64,000 bases of DNA from Nocardia colli. GTDB taxonomy: Bacteria; Actinomycetota; Actinomycetes; Mycobacteriales; Mycobacteriaceae. A program made the position numbers and the translations under genes. Shown in pieces: positions 8,064-15,927 of the stretch (its first letter is position 1; every line of letters begins with the position of its first letter). The stretch covers positions 310,001 through 374,000 of the forward strand of contig NZ_VXLC01000004.1 in the NCBI RefSeq assembly GCF_008704205.1. Direction: 5' to 3'. Under the pieces are notes generated by a model. It worked only from the letters and a program-made list of their open reading frames with translations, had not been told where the DNA came from and ran no database searches.

Positions 8064-8831
8064 GTGGTCGGCTGGCGGGTGGTCCGGGTGGTCTGTGCGT
8101 TGGTGGTGCTGGCTGCGGGGGGTTCGGCGGCGGGGGCGGAAGCGCCGGGGGTTTATGTGTCGGTGGGGGAGTCGAGTGCGGCGGGGCCGTTCATTCCGGA
8201 TCAGGTCGATCCGCTGGGGTGTTTTCGGTCCGATCACAATTACGCGCATCTGACTGCGGATGCGCTCGGGGTGACGTTGCGTGATCCGGCGTGTTCCGGT
8301 GCGAAGATCGCGAATATGTATGTGGCGCAGCCGCTTCCGTTCGGGGCGCCGAATATCCCGCAGATGGATGCGGTGAGCGCGGACGCGACGATCGTATCGG
8401 TAGATTTCGGTATCAACGACTATGCCGACGACGGCTGGACCGCCACCGCCCTAGCGCCGAAATTGGCTGCGCTGCTGGATGATATCCACGCGCGTGCACC
8501 GCAGGCCGAGGTCTTCGTGATGGGCAAGATCGAGCGTGTGCGTGCGGGTGGCTGTTTCCCGGCGGTGCCGCTGCTGCCGAGCCAGGCCGACCAGATCTAT
8601 ACCGGCGTCGAAGCCGTCAACGCGGTGCTTGCCGCCCAGGCCGCAGCGCACGACGCTACCTTCGTCGACGTGTATCCGGCGAGCATCGGCCATGACGCCT
8701 GCGCGCCGGAGGACAGTCGCTGGGCCGAAGGCGTCTTCCCGAACTCACCGGCACAACCGTTGCACGCCAACGCCATCGGCCATCAATACGAAGCACAGAT
8801 GCTCATCGAGGCGATCCGCCGGAACACCTGA
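8064..8831 (+). CDS. Secreted SGNH/GDSL-type hydrolase
   Basis: 255 residues. GTG 8064 follows a GGAGG at 7-base spacing and opens a signal peptide (VVRVVCALVVLAAGGSAAGA, cleavage near residues 25-28). The mature protein has SGNH blocks: YVSVGESSAAGP (block I, usually GDS, here GES with the Ser kept), CFRSDHNYAHL, VDFGINDYADD (block III Asn) and HANAIGHQYEA (block V His). Actinobacterial homologues are esterases or lipases exported to the cell envelope; substrate unknown. The Asp-to-Glu change and the GIND in place of GGND are deviations that may lower or alter activity. Confidence 0.82.
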   Translation: MVGWRVVRVVCALVVLAAGGSAAGAEAPGVYVSVGESSAAGPFIPDQVDPLGCFRSDHNYAHLTADALGVTLRDPACSGAKIANMYVAQPLPFGAPNIPQMDAVSADATIVSVDFGINDYADDGWTATALAPKLAALLDDIHARAPQAEVFVMGKIERVRAGGCFPAVPLLPSQADQIYTGVEAVNAVLAAQAAAHDATFVDVYPASIGHDACAPEDSRWAEGVFPNSPAQPLHANAIGHQYEAQMLIEAIRRNT

Positions 8832-8835
8832 GCAC

Positions 8836-9279
8836 TCAGCCGGTCGGCATCTCGACACCCTTGGCGGCGGCTAGTGCGGCGAGCTTCTCCATATCATCGA
8901 TGGCCACCGCGACGTACACCTTCAGCCGGCTGTCGTCCTCACGGCGCAGCAGGTATTCATAGTCGCCGTCGGTGAGCAGGGCGCCGTCGCTGTCGTAGAA
9001 GTGCCAGCGCACGTGGATCCGGGTCAGGCGGGCGGTGAGGTCGGCCTGCTCGAGCAGGGTGTGACCGACGGAAGCCAGGCCGAGGCTCTGATAGAACGGG
9101 TAGGACTTCTTCAGCCCTTCGGCCATCTCCGCGGCGGAGGACAACGTACCGACGAACGCATCGCTGACCATCGTGCCGGGCATGCCCCACTGCGCGACCG
9201 AGCGTTCGGCATCGAACGCGGTCAATGAGTCCTGGTATTCGACTAAAAACGACTCGATCTCATCCCGAGTAGTAGTCAT
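8836..9279 (-). CDS. NTF2-like (SnoaL-type) protein
   Basis: 147-residue protein with the NTF2-like layout: an N-terminal helix (TRDEIESFLVEYQDSLTAFD), a small cavity-forming helix, and a curved beta sheet (LTARLTRIHVRWHFYDSDGALLTDGDYEYLLRRED). It lacks the catalytic residues that would allow an enzyme call. Convergent with the SGNH gene, stops 4 bases apart. ATG 9279 has a TAAGTT box 6 bases upstream and so is probably leaderless. Function unknown. Confidence 0.75.
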   Translation of the reverse strand: MTTTRDEIESFLVEYQDSLTAFDAERSVAQWGMPGTMVSDAFVGTLSSAAEMAEGLKKSYPFYQSLGLASVGHTLLEQADLTARLTRIHVRWHFYDSDGALLTDGDYEYLLRREDDSRLKVYVAVAIDDMEKLAALAAAKGVEMPTG

Positions 9280-9285
9280 GCCGTC

Positions 9286-9291
9286 AACTTA
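9286..9291 (-). promoter_or_regulatory. -10 box for leaderless NTF2-like gene
   Basis: TAAGTT on the minus strand, 6 bases from ATG 9279, no Shine-Dalgarno. Confidence 0.5.
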
Positions 9292-9317
9292 CCCAGACCG
9301 GCCGGTACCGACACGGT

Positions 9318-10064
9318 TCATGTCGAATCCATTCTGGCCCGGGCGCGGGCGATCGACTCGTCGAGATAGCGGACGAGGTCGGCGCTGGTGCCGGGGCGGA
9401 TCATCAGGGCGCGGTTGGCGGGAACCTCGTAGTAGCGGCCGTCGGCCGTGGTGTCGATCCAGCGCAGGCGGCCGGTGCGCAACGGTTCGGCGTTGCGCGG
9501 ACCGAGCAGGACGGCGGCGATACCGCGGGTGCCGCAGGGTTGGCGCCAGAAGCGGCGGTAGCGATCCTTGACCTCGCTGGCCGGGGCGCTGCCGAACAGG
9601 TCGGGGCGCTCGTCGTTGAGATCGTCCAGCAGGAACGACTTTTCACCGGTGGTGCCGGCCGGGGTATCGGGCAGCAGCCGCACCAGTTCGGTGGCCAGCT
9701 GGTCTATCCGACAGCGGCGCAGCTGAACTCGGCCGCCGGTGGGTGCAGGTGTCTGCTCGGCGATCACGCCCGCGCCGCCGCGGGTGGCACAGCCGATCGC
9801 CCTCAGCTCGACACCGTCGCGGGTGTTGTCATGACCGAAAAGCTCGATGCGCCAATCGGGCCGGGCAAGCACGGTGATGGTGCGCGATAGCGGGACGCGC
9901 TCCGGCCGGGCCAGCTCCTCGCGGAATTGCTGCTGGTAGATCTGGTATTCGCGCAGACCGGGAAAGCGGCTGGTGAAGCGGAACGGAAACGGCAGTCGAT
10001 CGAGACCGGTGCCGAACCAGGCCGCCGCGAACTGCTCCGCCGACAGCGACCACTGCGCCGTCAT
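9318..10064 (-). CDS. EspG-family ESX secretion chaperone
   Basis: 248-residue cytoplasmic protein resembling EspG: WSLSAEQFAAAWFGTGLDRLPFPF at the N-terminus, RTITVLARPDWRIELFG, then a beta-rich body and a C-terminal helix YLDESIARARARM. EspG proteins bind the helical tip of PPE substrates and keep them soluble until ESX export. Last gene of a four-gene unit; its ATG overlaps the PPE-like stop by 4 bases, so chaperone and client are translationally coupled. No ESX core component (EccA-E, MycP) is in the window. Confidence 0.82.
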   Translation of the reverse strand: MTAQWSLSAEQFAAAWFGTGLDRLPFPFRFTSRFPGLREYQIYQQQFREELARPERVPLSRTITVLARPDWRIELFGHDNTRDGVELRAIGCATRGGAGVIAEQTPAPTGGRVQLRRCRIDQLATELVRLLPDTPAGTTGEKSFLLDDLNDERPDLFGSAPASEVKDRYRRFWRQPCGTRGIAAVLLGPRNAEPLRTGRLRWIDTTADGRYYEVPANRALMIRPGTSADLVRYLDESIARARARMDST

Positions 10065-11284
10065 TTTTCTCCGAGGACCGGCGGCACGGTCTTTTCCACC
10101 TCGCCCAGTAGTTCCTTGGCGTGCTCCTCGGTGCGCAGAAAACCGGGGGACTTGTGTTCGCCGTCGTCTTCACCTCGACTGCGGGCGCCGTGCGGGAACA
10201 TGCCGGGGTAGCCGGACGTGCCCATCGCGCCGGTTCGACCGGGAGCGGCGGCCGGCTGGGCTGCCGCGGCGACGGGGGCGGTGGCGGGCACCGGCGGTCG
10301 CGAGGTGCCTTGGCGGGCTTCGCTGTTCGGGCTCGCCGAGGTGTTCGGGGTGGCCGAGGTATTCGGGTGACCGCTGGTGGTCGGAGCGCCGGATCTGCTC
10401 GGTGTCCCGTTGGCCGATGCGGGGGTGACGGTCGCCGACGGCAGCGTCGTAGTGGGGATCGCCGTGGTGATCGGGCTGGCCGAGAACGGCGAGGAGGTGG
10501 TGGTCGGGGACTTCGGTGTGGTTGCCGCCGTGGTCGTAGCGGCGGGGGTGGTCGACGGATCGTTGGTCTTGTCCGTCGAAACAGACTGCGGAGCAGTGTC
10601 TTCCGGCTTCGCTTCGGTCTCCGAGGCACCGGTGTCCGACGCCTTGTCCGACGTGCCCGCCTTGTCGGTCGGTGCTTGCTTGCTGGAATCCTCGGTGCTG
10701 GAACTGCTGTGGTCCGGAGTCTTCGCCGGGCCGGGGCTCGTACCCGGATCGACGCTGCTGTCACCGCCCGGCGGGGTCACCGAGATCGGGCTGATCGGCG
10801 GCGGCAGCGTCGGAATGGCGGGGGCGGTGGTGCAGTAGGGCTGGATGTACTGCGTGGTCATGTCGTCGCGGGCCTGCCCCTCGCTGGAGTTACGCAGTTC
10901 CGGCCCACGCGGATTGGTCGAGGTGTCCACCACGTCGGGCACCGACAGCTTGAACTTCGCCGCCGCGCTCGCCGCCTGCGACAACGGCGTGGTCTGCGCG
11001 TTCAGCGTGTCCCCGAACTCGCCGACCTGCGTCGCGTAGTCGCGGATGCCGCGCACCGCACTGTCGGCCGCCGCGCCCTCCCAATGCTGTTCGATCGCCT
11101 GCTTGATGGCGGTCTCGAATTGGTGCCCGGCATCCGTCACCGCCGTCGCGATCTTCGACCAGGCGTCGAACGCGCTGTCCAGCCCGTCCGGGTTCATCTC
11201 GTCGGCCGCCTGCTTGATCTCGGCGTGAGTAAAGCTTTGCGCGTTCTCGGGATTGGTGATCGCGCGGCCGTCGGTCTGTTTCAT
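10061..11284 (-). CDS. PPE-like ESX-secreted protein with long Ser/Thr/Pro-rich tail
   Basis: 407 residues. The N-terminal 150 residues are helical with a WEG turn (IEQHWEGAAADSAV), as in WXG100/PPE folds. The middle (about 160-355) is low-complexity Ser/Thr/Pro/Ala. The C-terminus (HKSPGFLRTEEHAKELLGEV, then TVPPVLGEK) matches a tail common in Nocardia and Rhodococcus ESX substrates. Start ATG 11284 is preceded by GGGGGAG. It is the presumed client of EspG encoded directly after it, and the WXG100-like protein at the head of the operon is the likely partner. Confidence 0.78.
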   Translation of the reverse strand: MKQTDGRAITNPENAQSFTHAEIKQAADEMNPDGLDSAFDAWSKIATAVTDAGHQFETAIKQAIEQHWEGAAADSAVRGIRDYATQVGEFGDTLNAQTTPLSQAASAAAKFKLSVPDVVDTSTNPRGPELRNSSEGQARDDMTTQYIQPYCTTAPAIPTLPPPISPISVTPPGGDSSVDPGTSPGPAKTPDHSSSSTEDSSKQAPTDKAGTSDKASDTGASETEAKPEDTAPQSVSTDKTNDPSTTPAATTTAATTPKSPTTTSSPFSASPITTAIPTTTLPSATVTPASANGTPSRSGAPTTSGHPNTSATPNTSASPNSEARQGTSRPPVPATAPVAAAAQPAAAPGRTGAMGTSGYPGMFPHGARSRGEDDGEHKSPGFLRTEEHAKELLGEVEKTVPPVLGEK

Positions 11285-11308
11285 GATCGCTCCCCCGTAG
11301 GGTTTGGT

Positions 11309-11902
11309 TCAGCTGCCCGCCGGCAGCAGTGGTGCGACTGCTTGGGCGATTTCGGTGGCGACGTCGCAGGCGGGAAGACTCTTGCTCGCCTGTGTCTGCG
11401 GAACGTTGGTCAGGACATACAGTGAGCCGGACCGCATCTCGATGTTGATCGAGCAGCCGCCGGGGACATCGGGTCGCGCTTCGTAGCGCACCGCTTTGCG
11501 GGTACCCGCCGGGACCTCCACTGCGGCCGGGAATTTCTCTTGTACCTGCGGGAGGGTGCTGTTGGTCGTCTCGATGACGAAGCCGTAGCCCGCCTTGGCG
11601 ACATAGCGGCAGCCTTTCCAGACGATGCCACTCGCGCTGTCCTGCTTGGGTTCCGGCGGTTTCGCGTCCCATCGGTGCTGGCTCAAGAACTGCGGCGTCA
11701 GTGCCGTACAGGGGTCGAATGCCGTGGGCTGGTTGGACCCGGTCGATGCGCTCGAAGCGGCCGCGGACGAGGTCGGCGAGGTGCCCGGTGTCGGTGTGCC
11801 CGCGCCCTTTTCCTCGCCGCAGCCGGCCAGGAGCAGCAACCCCGCCGCCGCTGCCGCGAAACCTATTCGCGGAGTGACTGTTCCGCCGGCCCCGAGGTTC
11901 AT
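11309..11902 (-). CDS. DUF3558-like lipoprotein in ESX cassette
   Basis: 197 residues. The signal peptide PRIGFAAAAAGLLLLAGC has a lipobox LLAG-C, followed by a Ser/Thr-rich linker and a domain with paired cysteines (FDPCTALTP, WKGCRYV, PGGCSINIE, LPACDVA) typical of actinobacterial DUF3558 proteins. ATG 11902 overlaps the upstream stop as ATGA and has GGGAG 8 bases before it. DUF3558 lipoproteins recur beside ESX-substrate genes in Nocardia; a role at the outer face of the membrane during export is inference. Confidence 0.8.
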   Translation of the reverse strand: MNLGAGGTVTPRIGFAAAAAGLLLLAGCGEEKGAGTPTPGTSPTSSAAASSASTGSNQPTAFDPCTALTPQFLSQHRWDAKPPEPKQDSASGIVWKGCRYVAKAGYGFVIETTNSTLPQVQEKFPAAVEVPAGTRKAVRYEARPDVPGGCSINIEMRSGSLYVLTNVPQTQASKSLPACDVATEIAQAVAPLLPAGS

Positions 11903-12288
11903 ACGCTGAGCTCCCGCAGTTTGGCGGCGAACCCGGCGTCGGTGCGGACGTAGGTATCGCGGATGGCCGTGAACATGGCCTGGATCTCCTGCGCGACCGC
12001 GATGTAGTCGGTGATGGTGTCGAAGGCGTTGTTCGGGCCGCCGAATGCCTTCTCGCGGAACAGGGTGACCAGTTCGATCGCCGACGACAGCCGGGGATTC
12101 GCTTCGCCCAGGCCCCAATACGATCGCTCACCGAGTTCGCGGGCGTCGGTCTGTACCGCCACGAGCGAGTCGATCAGGTCCTGACACGCCTTGTCGATAT
12201 CCACGAACCCCTGCGGATCCATCCGCACCTTCAACGCCCCGGACTTCGCATCCTCGATGTACCCGGGAAACGGGCTGTCCACCGCCAT
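11899..12288 (-). CDS. WXG100/PE-like ESX substrate
   Basis: 129-residue, mostly helical, acidic protein with no signal peptide. The C-terminal helix ends IRDTYVRTDAGFAAKL, containing YVRTD, a match to the YxxxD/E secretion signal used by type VII substrates. SYWGLGE may be the inter-helix turn. ATG 12288 is preferred over the adjacent GTG 12291 because AAAGGGG is then at proper distance. First gene of the cassette; its stop overlaps the lipoprotein start. Confidence 0.7.
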   Translation of the reverse strand: MAVDSPFPGYIEDAKSGALKVRMDPQGFVDIDKACQDLIDSLVAVQTDARELGERSYWGLGEANPRLSSAIELVTLFREKAFGGPNNAFDTITDYIAVAQEIQAMFTAIRDTYVRTDAGFAAKLRELSV

Positions 12289-12315
12289 CACCGTCCCCTT
12301 TCATGAGTGCCTCTG

Positions 12316-12321
12316 ACCCTA
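12316..12321 (-). promoter_or_regulatory. Probable -10 box of the ESX cassette operon
   Basis: TAGGGT (within TATAGGGT) on the minus strand, about 28 bases upstream of ATG 12288. A short leader with the AAAGGGG site would follow. Confidence 0.4.
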
Positions 12322-12458
12322 TAGACGCGCCCCGCCCCGCTTCGGTTCCATCGAAACACAGCGAATTCTCCGGTGCGAGCACATCGGCGGATCGCCCCCG
12401 CATACCGGTCGGCCTCGAACCGGTGCGCGGGGCCGAAAATCCCGCGCGGCCAACGGTT

Positions 12459-13655
12459 TCAGTTGATCTCGGTCGGGCCGACCAGGGCCGGGTAATCCTG
12501 CAGGTCGATGTCGTTGGCGGCCTTGTCCGCGTACTTCATCATCAAGGTGAACATCCGCGATCCGAGGAACCAGTTGCGCATCTTGATGCCGTACCCGGTC
12601 TTCGGCGCGAGGAACCTTCCAGCGTTGCTGTTTCCCATGATCTTCGCGTACCCCTGCATGATCTCGTTGTAGCGCGCGAAGGCCACGGTGTAGTCGCCGT
12701 CGGCGACGGCGAGTTCACCCGCGATGACGTACGCGCCGACCACCGCGAGCCCAGTGCCGAAGCCCGCCAAGGTGTTTCCGTACGCCGAGTCGCCGACCAG
12801 CGCGACCCGGCCTTTGGTGTAGGCGCCCTGCATCCGCACCTGGCTGATCGAATCGAGGTAGAAGTCGTTGAAATCGGCTATCTCGCTGAGCATCCGGGGA
12901 ACGTCCCAGTTCACGTCGGCGTAGACCTCCTCGACGATGCGCCGCTGGGTCGCGGTGTCGTCGCGGGAGTAGTCGAGCTCGGGGGACATGAACATGTACA
13001 GCTGCTGTGCCTTCGACCCGCCGCTGATGGCGAGCTTGCCGGGCGCGTTGTGGCCGTAGGCGGTGACCCGTTCGCGCGGTCCGGTGGCGTCCTTGCTCCA
13101 CGGGCTGGCGCCGGCCACGCAGTAGTAGTGGCCCAGGTATTTGACGAAGTCCTTTTCCGGCCCGAAGGTCAGCTTGCGCACCCGGGAGTGGATGCCGTCG
13201 GCGCCGAAGACCAGGTCGAAGGTGCGCGCCGGGCCGTGTTCGAACTCGACGTACACGCCGTCGGACAGTTCGGTGAGGGCGCTGATCGAATCGCCGAACA
13301 GGTACTCGCAGTGCTCGGCGGTGCGCTTGTACATGATCTCGGCCAGGTCGCCGCGCAGGATCTCCACGTCGCCGCCGGTGAAGTCGCCGGACATCACGGC
13401 CAGATGCTTGCCGTTCTCGTCGACGAAGACGGTGTCGGTGGTCCCGGTCCGGCGCTCCTTGATGTCTTCCAGGATGCCCATCCGCTCGAGCACGGTGAAG
13501 TGGGTCTTGCCCTTGAAGTCGATGGCCTGGCCGCCCGGGCGCAGGCCGGGGGCGCGCTCGACGACGGTGACGTCGAAGCCGTAGCGGTTCAGCCAATAAG
13601 CGAGGGCCGGGCCCGCGATGCTGGCGCCGGAGATGAGAACGGACTGGTTGCGCAT
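12459..13655 (-). CDS. FAD-dependent class A flavin monooxygenase
   Basis: 398 residues. The dinucleotide-binding motif SGASIAGPALAYWLNRYG is at the N-terminus, VFGADGIHSRVRK is the DG motif, and VALVGDSAYGNTLAGFGTGLA is the GD motif binding the ribityl chain. This is the p-hydroxybenzoate hydroxylase/TetX/UbiH fold, using NAD(P)H and oxygen to hydroxylate a small aromatic or polyketide-like substrate. ATG 13655 is preceded by AGGAG. Divergent from a TetR gene whose operators lie in the spacer, so the monooxygenase is probably induced by its substrate. It is shorter than and distinct from rifampicin monooxygenase. Confidence 0.85.
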   Translation of the reverse strand: MRNQSVLISGASIAGPALAYWLNRYGFDVTVVERAPGLRPGGQAIDFKGKTHFTVLERMGILEDIKERRTGTTDTVFVDENGKHLAVMSGDFTGGDVEILRGDLAEIMYKRTAEHCEYLFGDSISALTELSDGVYVEFEHGPARTFDLVFGADGIHSRVRKLTFGPEKDFVKYLGHYYCVAGASPWSKDATGPRERVTAYGHNAPGKLAISGGSKAQQLYMFMSPELDYSRDDTATQRRIVEEVYADVNWDVPRMLSEIADFNDFYLDSISQVRMQGAYTKGRVALVGDSAYGNTLAGFGTGLAVVGAYVIAGELAVADGDYTVAFARYNEIMQGYAKIMGNSNAGRFLAPKTGYGIKMRNWFLGSRMFTLMMKYADKAANDIDLQDYPALVGPTEIN

Positions 13656-13687
13656 GGTGACTCCTGTAGTCTTGATTAGCGTCCTTT

Positions 13688-13737
13688 GGAAACTGTTTCC
13701 GCCGGACACGACTCAGCGTATGGTAGACACAGTTTCA
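13688..13737. promoter_or_regulatory. Two TetR-type operators GAAACTGTTTC
   Basis: GGAAACTGTTTCC (13688-13700) is a perfect palindrome around a central T. A degenerate copy, AGACACAGTTTCA, lies at 13725-13737. Centres are 37 bases apart, between the monooxygenase and the divergent TetR gene. Confidence 0.65.
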
Positions 13738-13767
13738 AGTCAAGCCGTTCTCCGGAAGGATTTGCGC

Positions 13768-14493
13768 ATGCCGACACCGACCACCGTTCAGCTGCTGTGG
13801 GGGACCCAGCCGCGACCCAAGCGGGGCCCGAAGCCCGCCCTCTCACTGGAGGGGATCGTGGCCGAGGCGATCACGCTCGCCGACGCCGAAGGATTGGCGA
13901 ACCTGTCGATGCAACGATTGGCGGAAAGCCTCGGCTTCACCAAGATGTCGCTGTACCGGTACGTGCCGGCCAAGGAGCACCTGACCGCGCTGATGCTCGA
14001 TGCCGCGATGGGCACGCCGCCGGATACCGCTGCACTACAGGGGGATTCGGAATCATGGCGAGCCGGGATCCGGCTCTGGGCGGAGTCGATCTATCAGTGC
14101 TATTGCGACCATCCGTGGGCCATGGAGCTCACCGTCGGCGCCCGCCCCTTCGGCCCGAACGAGCTGGGCTGGACGGAGAGCGCGCTGGTCGCGCTCAGCG
14201 CCACCGGCCTGACCGGCCCGGAAAAGCTGGACACCATCGTCCTGGTGAACGGCCACGCGCGCAGCCTGGCGCAACAGACGCACAGCCTGGGCGAGGACCC
14301 GACGGTGCAGTTCGCCGAGCAGTTCACCGAGATGATGACCGAGGCGGGCGATCGTTACCCGCAGGTCGTCGCCGCGTTCGCCGAGGAGGCGGCGGCGGCC
14401 GATTCGGCAGGCACGAACGACGCCCTGAACTTCGGCATCGAACGCGTCCTCGACGGTTTGGCCGTCTTGATCGCGCGACGGGCGGGCAGGTGA
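13768..14493 (+). CDS. TetR family transcriptional regulator
   Basis: 241 residues. After a basic extension (RPKRGPKPALSLEGIVAEAI) comes the helix-turn-helix LSMQRLAESLGFTKMSLYRYV. The C-terminal half resembles TetR_C domains of the ActR/drug-responsive type with aromatic residues in SIYQCYCDHPWAMELT. ATG 13768 has GGAAGGA 7 bases upstream. Divergent from and probably repressing the flavin monooxygenase through the GAAACTGTTTC sites. Confidence 0.87.
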   Translation: MPTPTTVQLLWGTQPRPKRGPKPALSLEGIVAEAITLADAEGLANLSMQRLAESLGFTKMSLYRYVPAKEHLTALMLDAAMGTPPDTAALQGDSESWRAGIRLWAESIYQCYCDHPWAMELTVGARPFGPNELGWTESALVALSATGLTGPEKLDTIVLVNGHARSLAQQTHSLGEDPTVQFAEQFTEMMTEAGDRYPQVVAAFAEEAAAADSAGTNDALNFGIERVLDGLAVLIARRAGR

Positions 14494-14536
14494 GCGGTCG
14501 CGCACGCCGGGCCTGCCGCAGCGCCCGACTTCGGCC

Positions 14537-14542
14537 TATCGT
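14537..14542 (+). promoter_or_regulatory. -10 box for leaderless epoxide hydrolase-like gene
   Basis: TATCGT, 6 bases, then ATG 14549; no ribosome-binding site. Confidence 0.45.
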
Positions 14543-14548
14543 CGGACC

Positions 14549-14968
14549 ATGACCCAGGACTTGGAACTTCAGCAGGACGCGATCACCACGGTGCGGAAGT
14601 TCTTCGCCGCGCTCGAACACGGCCCGGTCTCGGATGCGCTGGACTTGCTGCACCCGGATGTGGTGTGGAAGAACACCTCGCTACCCGATCTCGGCGGCGG
14701 CTTGGCGCGCAAAGTGCTGCTCGGCTTGGACAAGGACGCGTTCGGTTTCGGGGTGGAGATGCACCACATCGCCGCCGACGGCAACATCGTGCTCACCGAC
14801 CGCACCGACATCCTGCGCTTCGGCCCGGTGCGGATCGCGTTCTGGGTGACCGGCACCTTCGAACTGCGCGACGGCCGGATCATCCTGTGGCACGACCACT
14901 TCAGCTGGGAGAACTTCCTGCGCGGCACCGCCGTCGGCCTCTTCCGCGCCGTGTTGCCGCGCGGCTGA
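14549..14968 (+). CDS. Limonene-1,2-epoxide hydrolase/SnoaL-like protein
   Basis: 139-residue NTF2-fold protein. RKFFAALEHGPVSDALDLLHPDVVW starts the cone. LTDRTDILRFGPVRIAFWVTG, followed by LRDGRIILWHDHF, matches the Asp-Arg-Asp arrangement of limonene epoxide hydrolases such as M. tuberculosis EphG. The last block is WHDHFSWENF in place of the usual WRDYFD, but the Asp is retained. Epoxide hydration is therefore plausible. Lies between a monooxygenase and a P450, either of which could produce an epoxide; that pathway link is inference. Confidence 0.75.
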   Translation: MTQDLELQQDAITTVRKFFAALEHGPVSDALDLLHPDVVWKNTSLPDLGGGLARKVLLGLDKDAFGFGVEMHHIAADGNIVLTDRTDILRFGPVRIAFWVTGTFELRDGRIILWHDHFSWENFLRGTAVGLFRAVLPRG

Positions 14969-14987
14969 ACAAGGGCGCGCGCCAGCC

Positions 14988-15692
14988 TCAGTGCTGAGTC
15001 CGCTGTTGTTCCAGAAATTTTCGCCAGCGTTCGGCGGATTCGATCATGTCGCGGCCGACGAAGTCGAGGAACTGGCTCGTGTACTGCGCGCGGCGGCCCG
15101 CCGGAGTGCCGATGCCGAATGCCGCGGCGCCGAGCCGGGCGGTCTCGGCCAGATCGTGGACCTGTCGCGCGCTGACCGATGTCGCATGCATCCACACGTT
15201 GTCGTCGACGGTGTAGCGATCCCGGCGGCCCTCGCGTTCGCGCTGAATCAGGCCCTGGTCCTCGAGCATGCCGACGGCGGCGGAGATGGTGGCTGGACTG
15301 ACCCGAAGTCGCTGGGCCAGTTCGGCGGCGGTGAGGCTGCCGCTGTCGGTGGTGTACAGGCAGGCCAGGGCTGCGGCCGCGGTGCGGGGGACACCGGTCC
15401 TGGTGATCTGCGCGACGAACCGGGTGAAGAATTCCTCGATCGCCGGATCGGCTGTGGCCCCGGTGTTTTCGGTCGCTGATTCGGGCGACCTAGGTCTGCG
15501 GGCGCGGTGCGCGGTCGCCTTGTGCGCGCGCCCGGGGTGGTAGCGGCTCGGGCCGCCGTTGCGGATGACCTCCCGGCTGACGGTGGAGGTCGGCCGGCCG
15601 AGCCGGCGGGCGATCTCGGCGTATCCGAGTCCCGCTGCGAGACCATTCGCGATCTGTTCGCGATCGAATCCGGTCAGCCTGCCACCCGGCAT
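14988..15692 (-). CDS. Regulator fusing a transposase-type HTH_38 to a MarR/GbsR-like domain
   Basis: 234 residues with two DNA-binding parts. Residues 1-60 (RLTGFDREQIANGLAAGLGY, EIARRLGRPTSTVSREVIRN, YHPGRAH) match the IS30-type HTH_38 domain. A charged linker follows. Residues about 95-234 are a winged helix (LTAAELAQRLRVSPATISAA, GMLEDQGLIQRE, RDRYTVDDNVW) of MarR/GbsR type. No transposase catalytic domain is present, so it acts as a regulator. ATG 15692 has AGGGGG upstream. Divergent from the P450, whose spacer carries repeated ATTGCA boxes. Confidence 0.8.
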   Translation of the reverse strand: MPGGRLTGFDREQIANGLAAGLGYAEIARRLGRPTSTVSREVIRNGGPSRYHPGRAHKATAHRARRPRSPESATENTGATADPAIEEFFTRFVAQITRTGVPRTAAAALACLYTTDSGSLTAAELAQRLRVSPATISAAVGMLEDQGLIQREREGRRDRYTVDDNVWMHATSVSARQVHDLAETARLGAAAFGIGTPAGRRAQYTSQFLDFVGRDMIESAERWRKFLEQQRTQH

Positions 15693-15742
15693 GAGATCGC
15701 CCCCTGGAGATAGCGTGATTCGTCGCGAACCGCAGATCCAGT

Positions 15743-15853
15743 ATTGCGCTCAGCCGCACACCATTGCAACGGCGCCAGCGCTGGATTGCATTCATCGGCA
15801 GGACTATTGCAATTCAAATATGGCCTGCAACAGGCTATTTGGTCGGGATTGCA
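15743..15853. promoter_or_regulatory. Cluster of ATTGCA boxes before the P450
   Basis: ATTGCA occurs at 15763, 15785, 15806 (as the palindrome ATTGCAAT) and 15848, with ATTGCG at 15743. A short inverted repeat CCTG-CAA-CAGG lies at 15824-15834. Repeated boxes in the spacer between the HTH_38-MarR regulator and the P450 suggest binding sites of that regulator. Confidence 0.5.
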
Positions 15854-15927
15854 GTTTTGATCGTTGAGGAGGCTTTGAGCGCGACGTAGCGTTCGGGTAA
15901 ATCCGAATAAAGATCGAAGCAGGAATT

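Noticed and set aside
12303..13679. 458-codon plus-strand frame opposite the flavin monooxygenase
   Set aside because: The minus strand carries intact FAD-binding motifs; the plus frame is a shadow.
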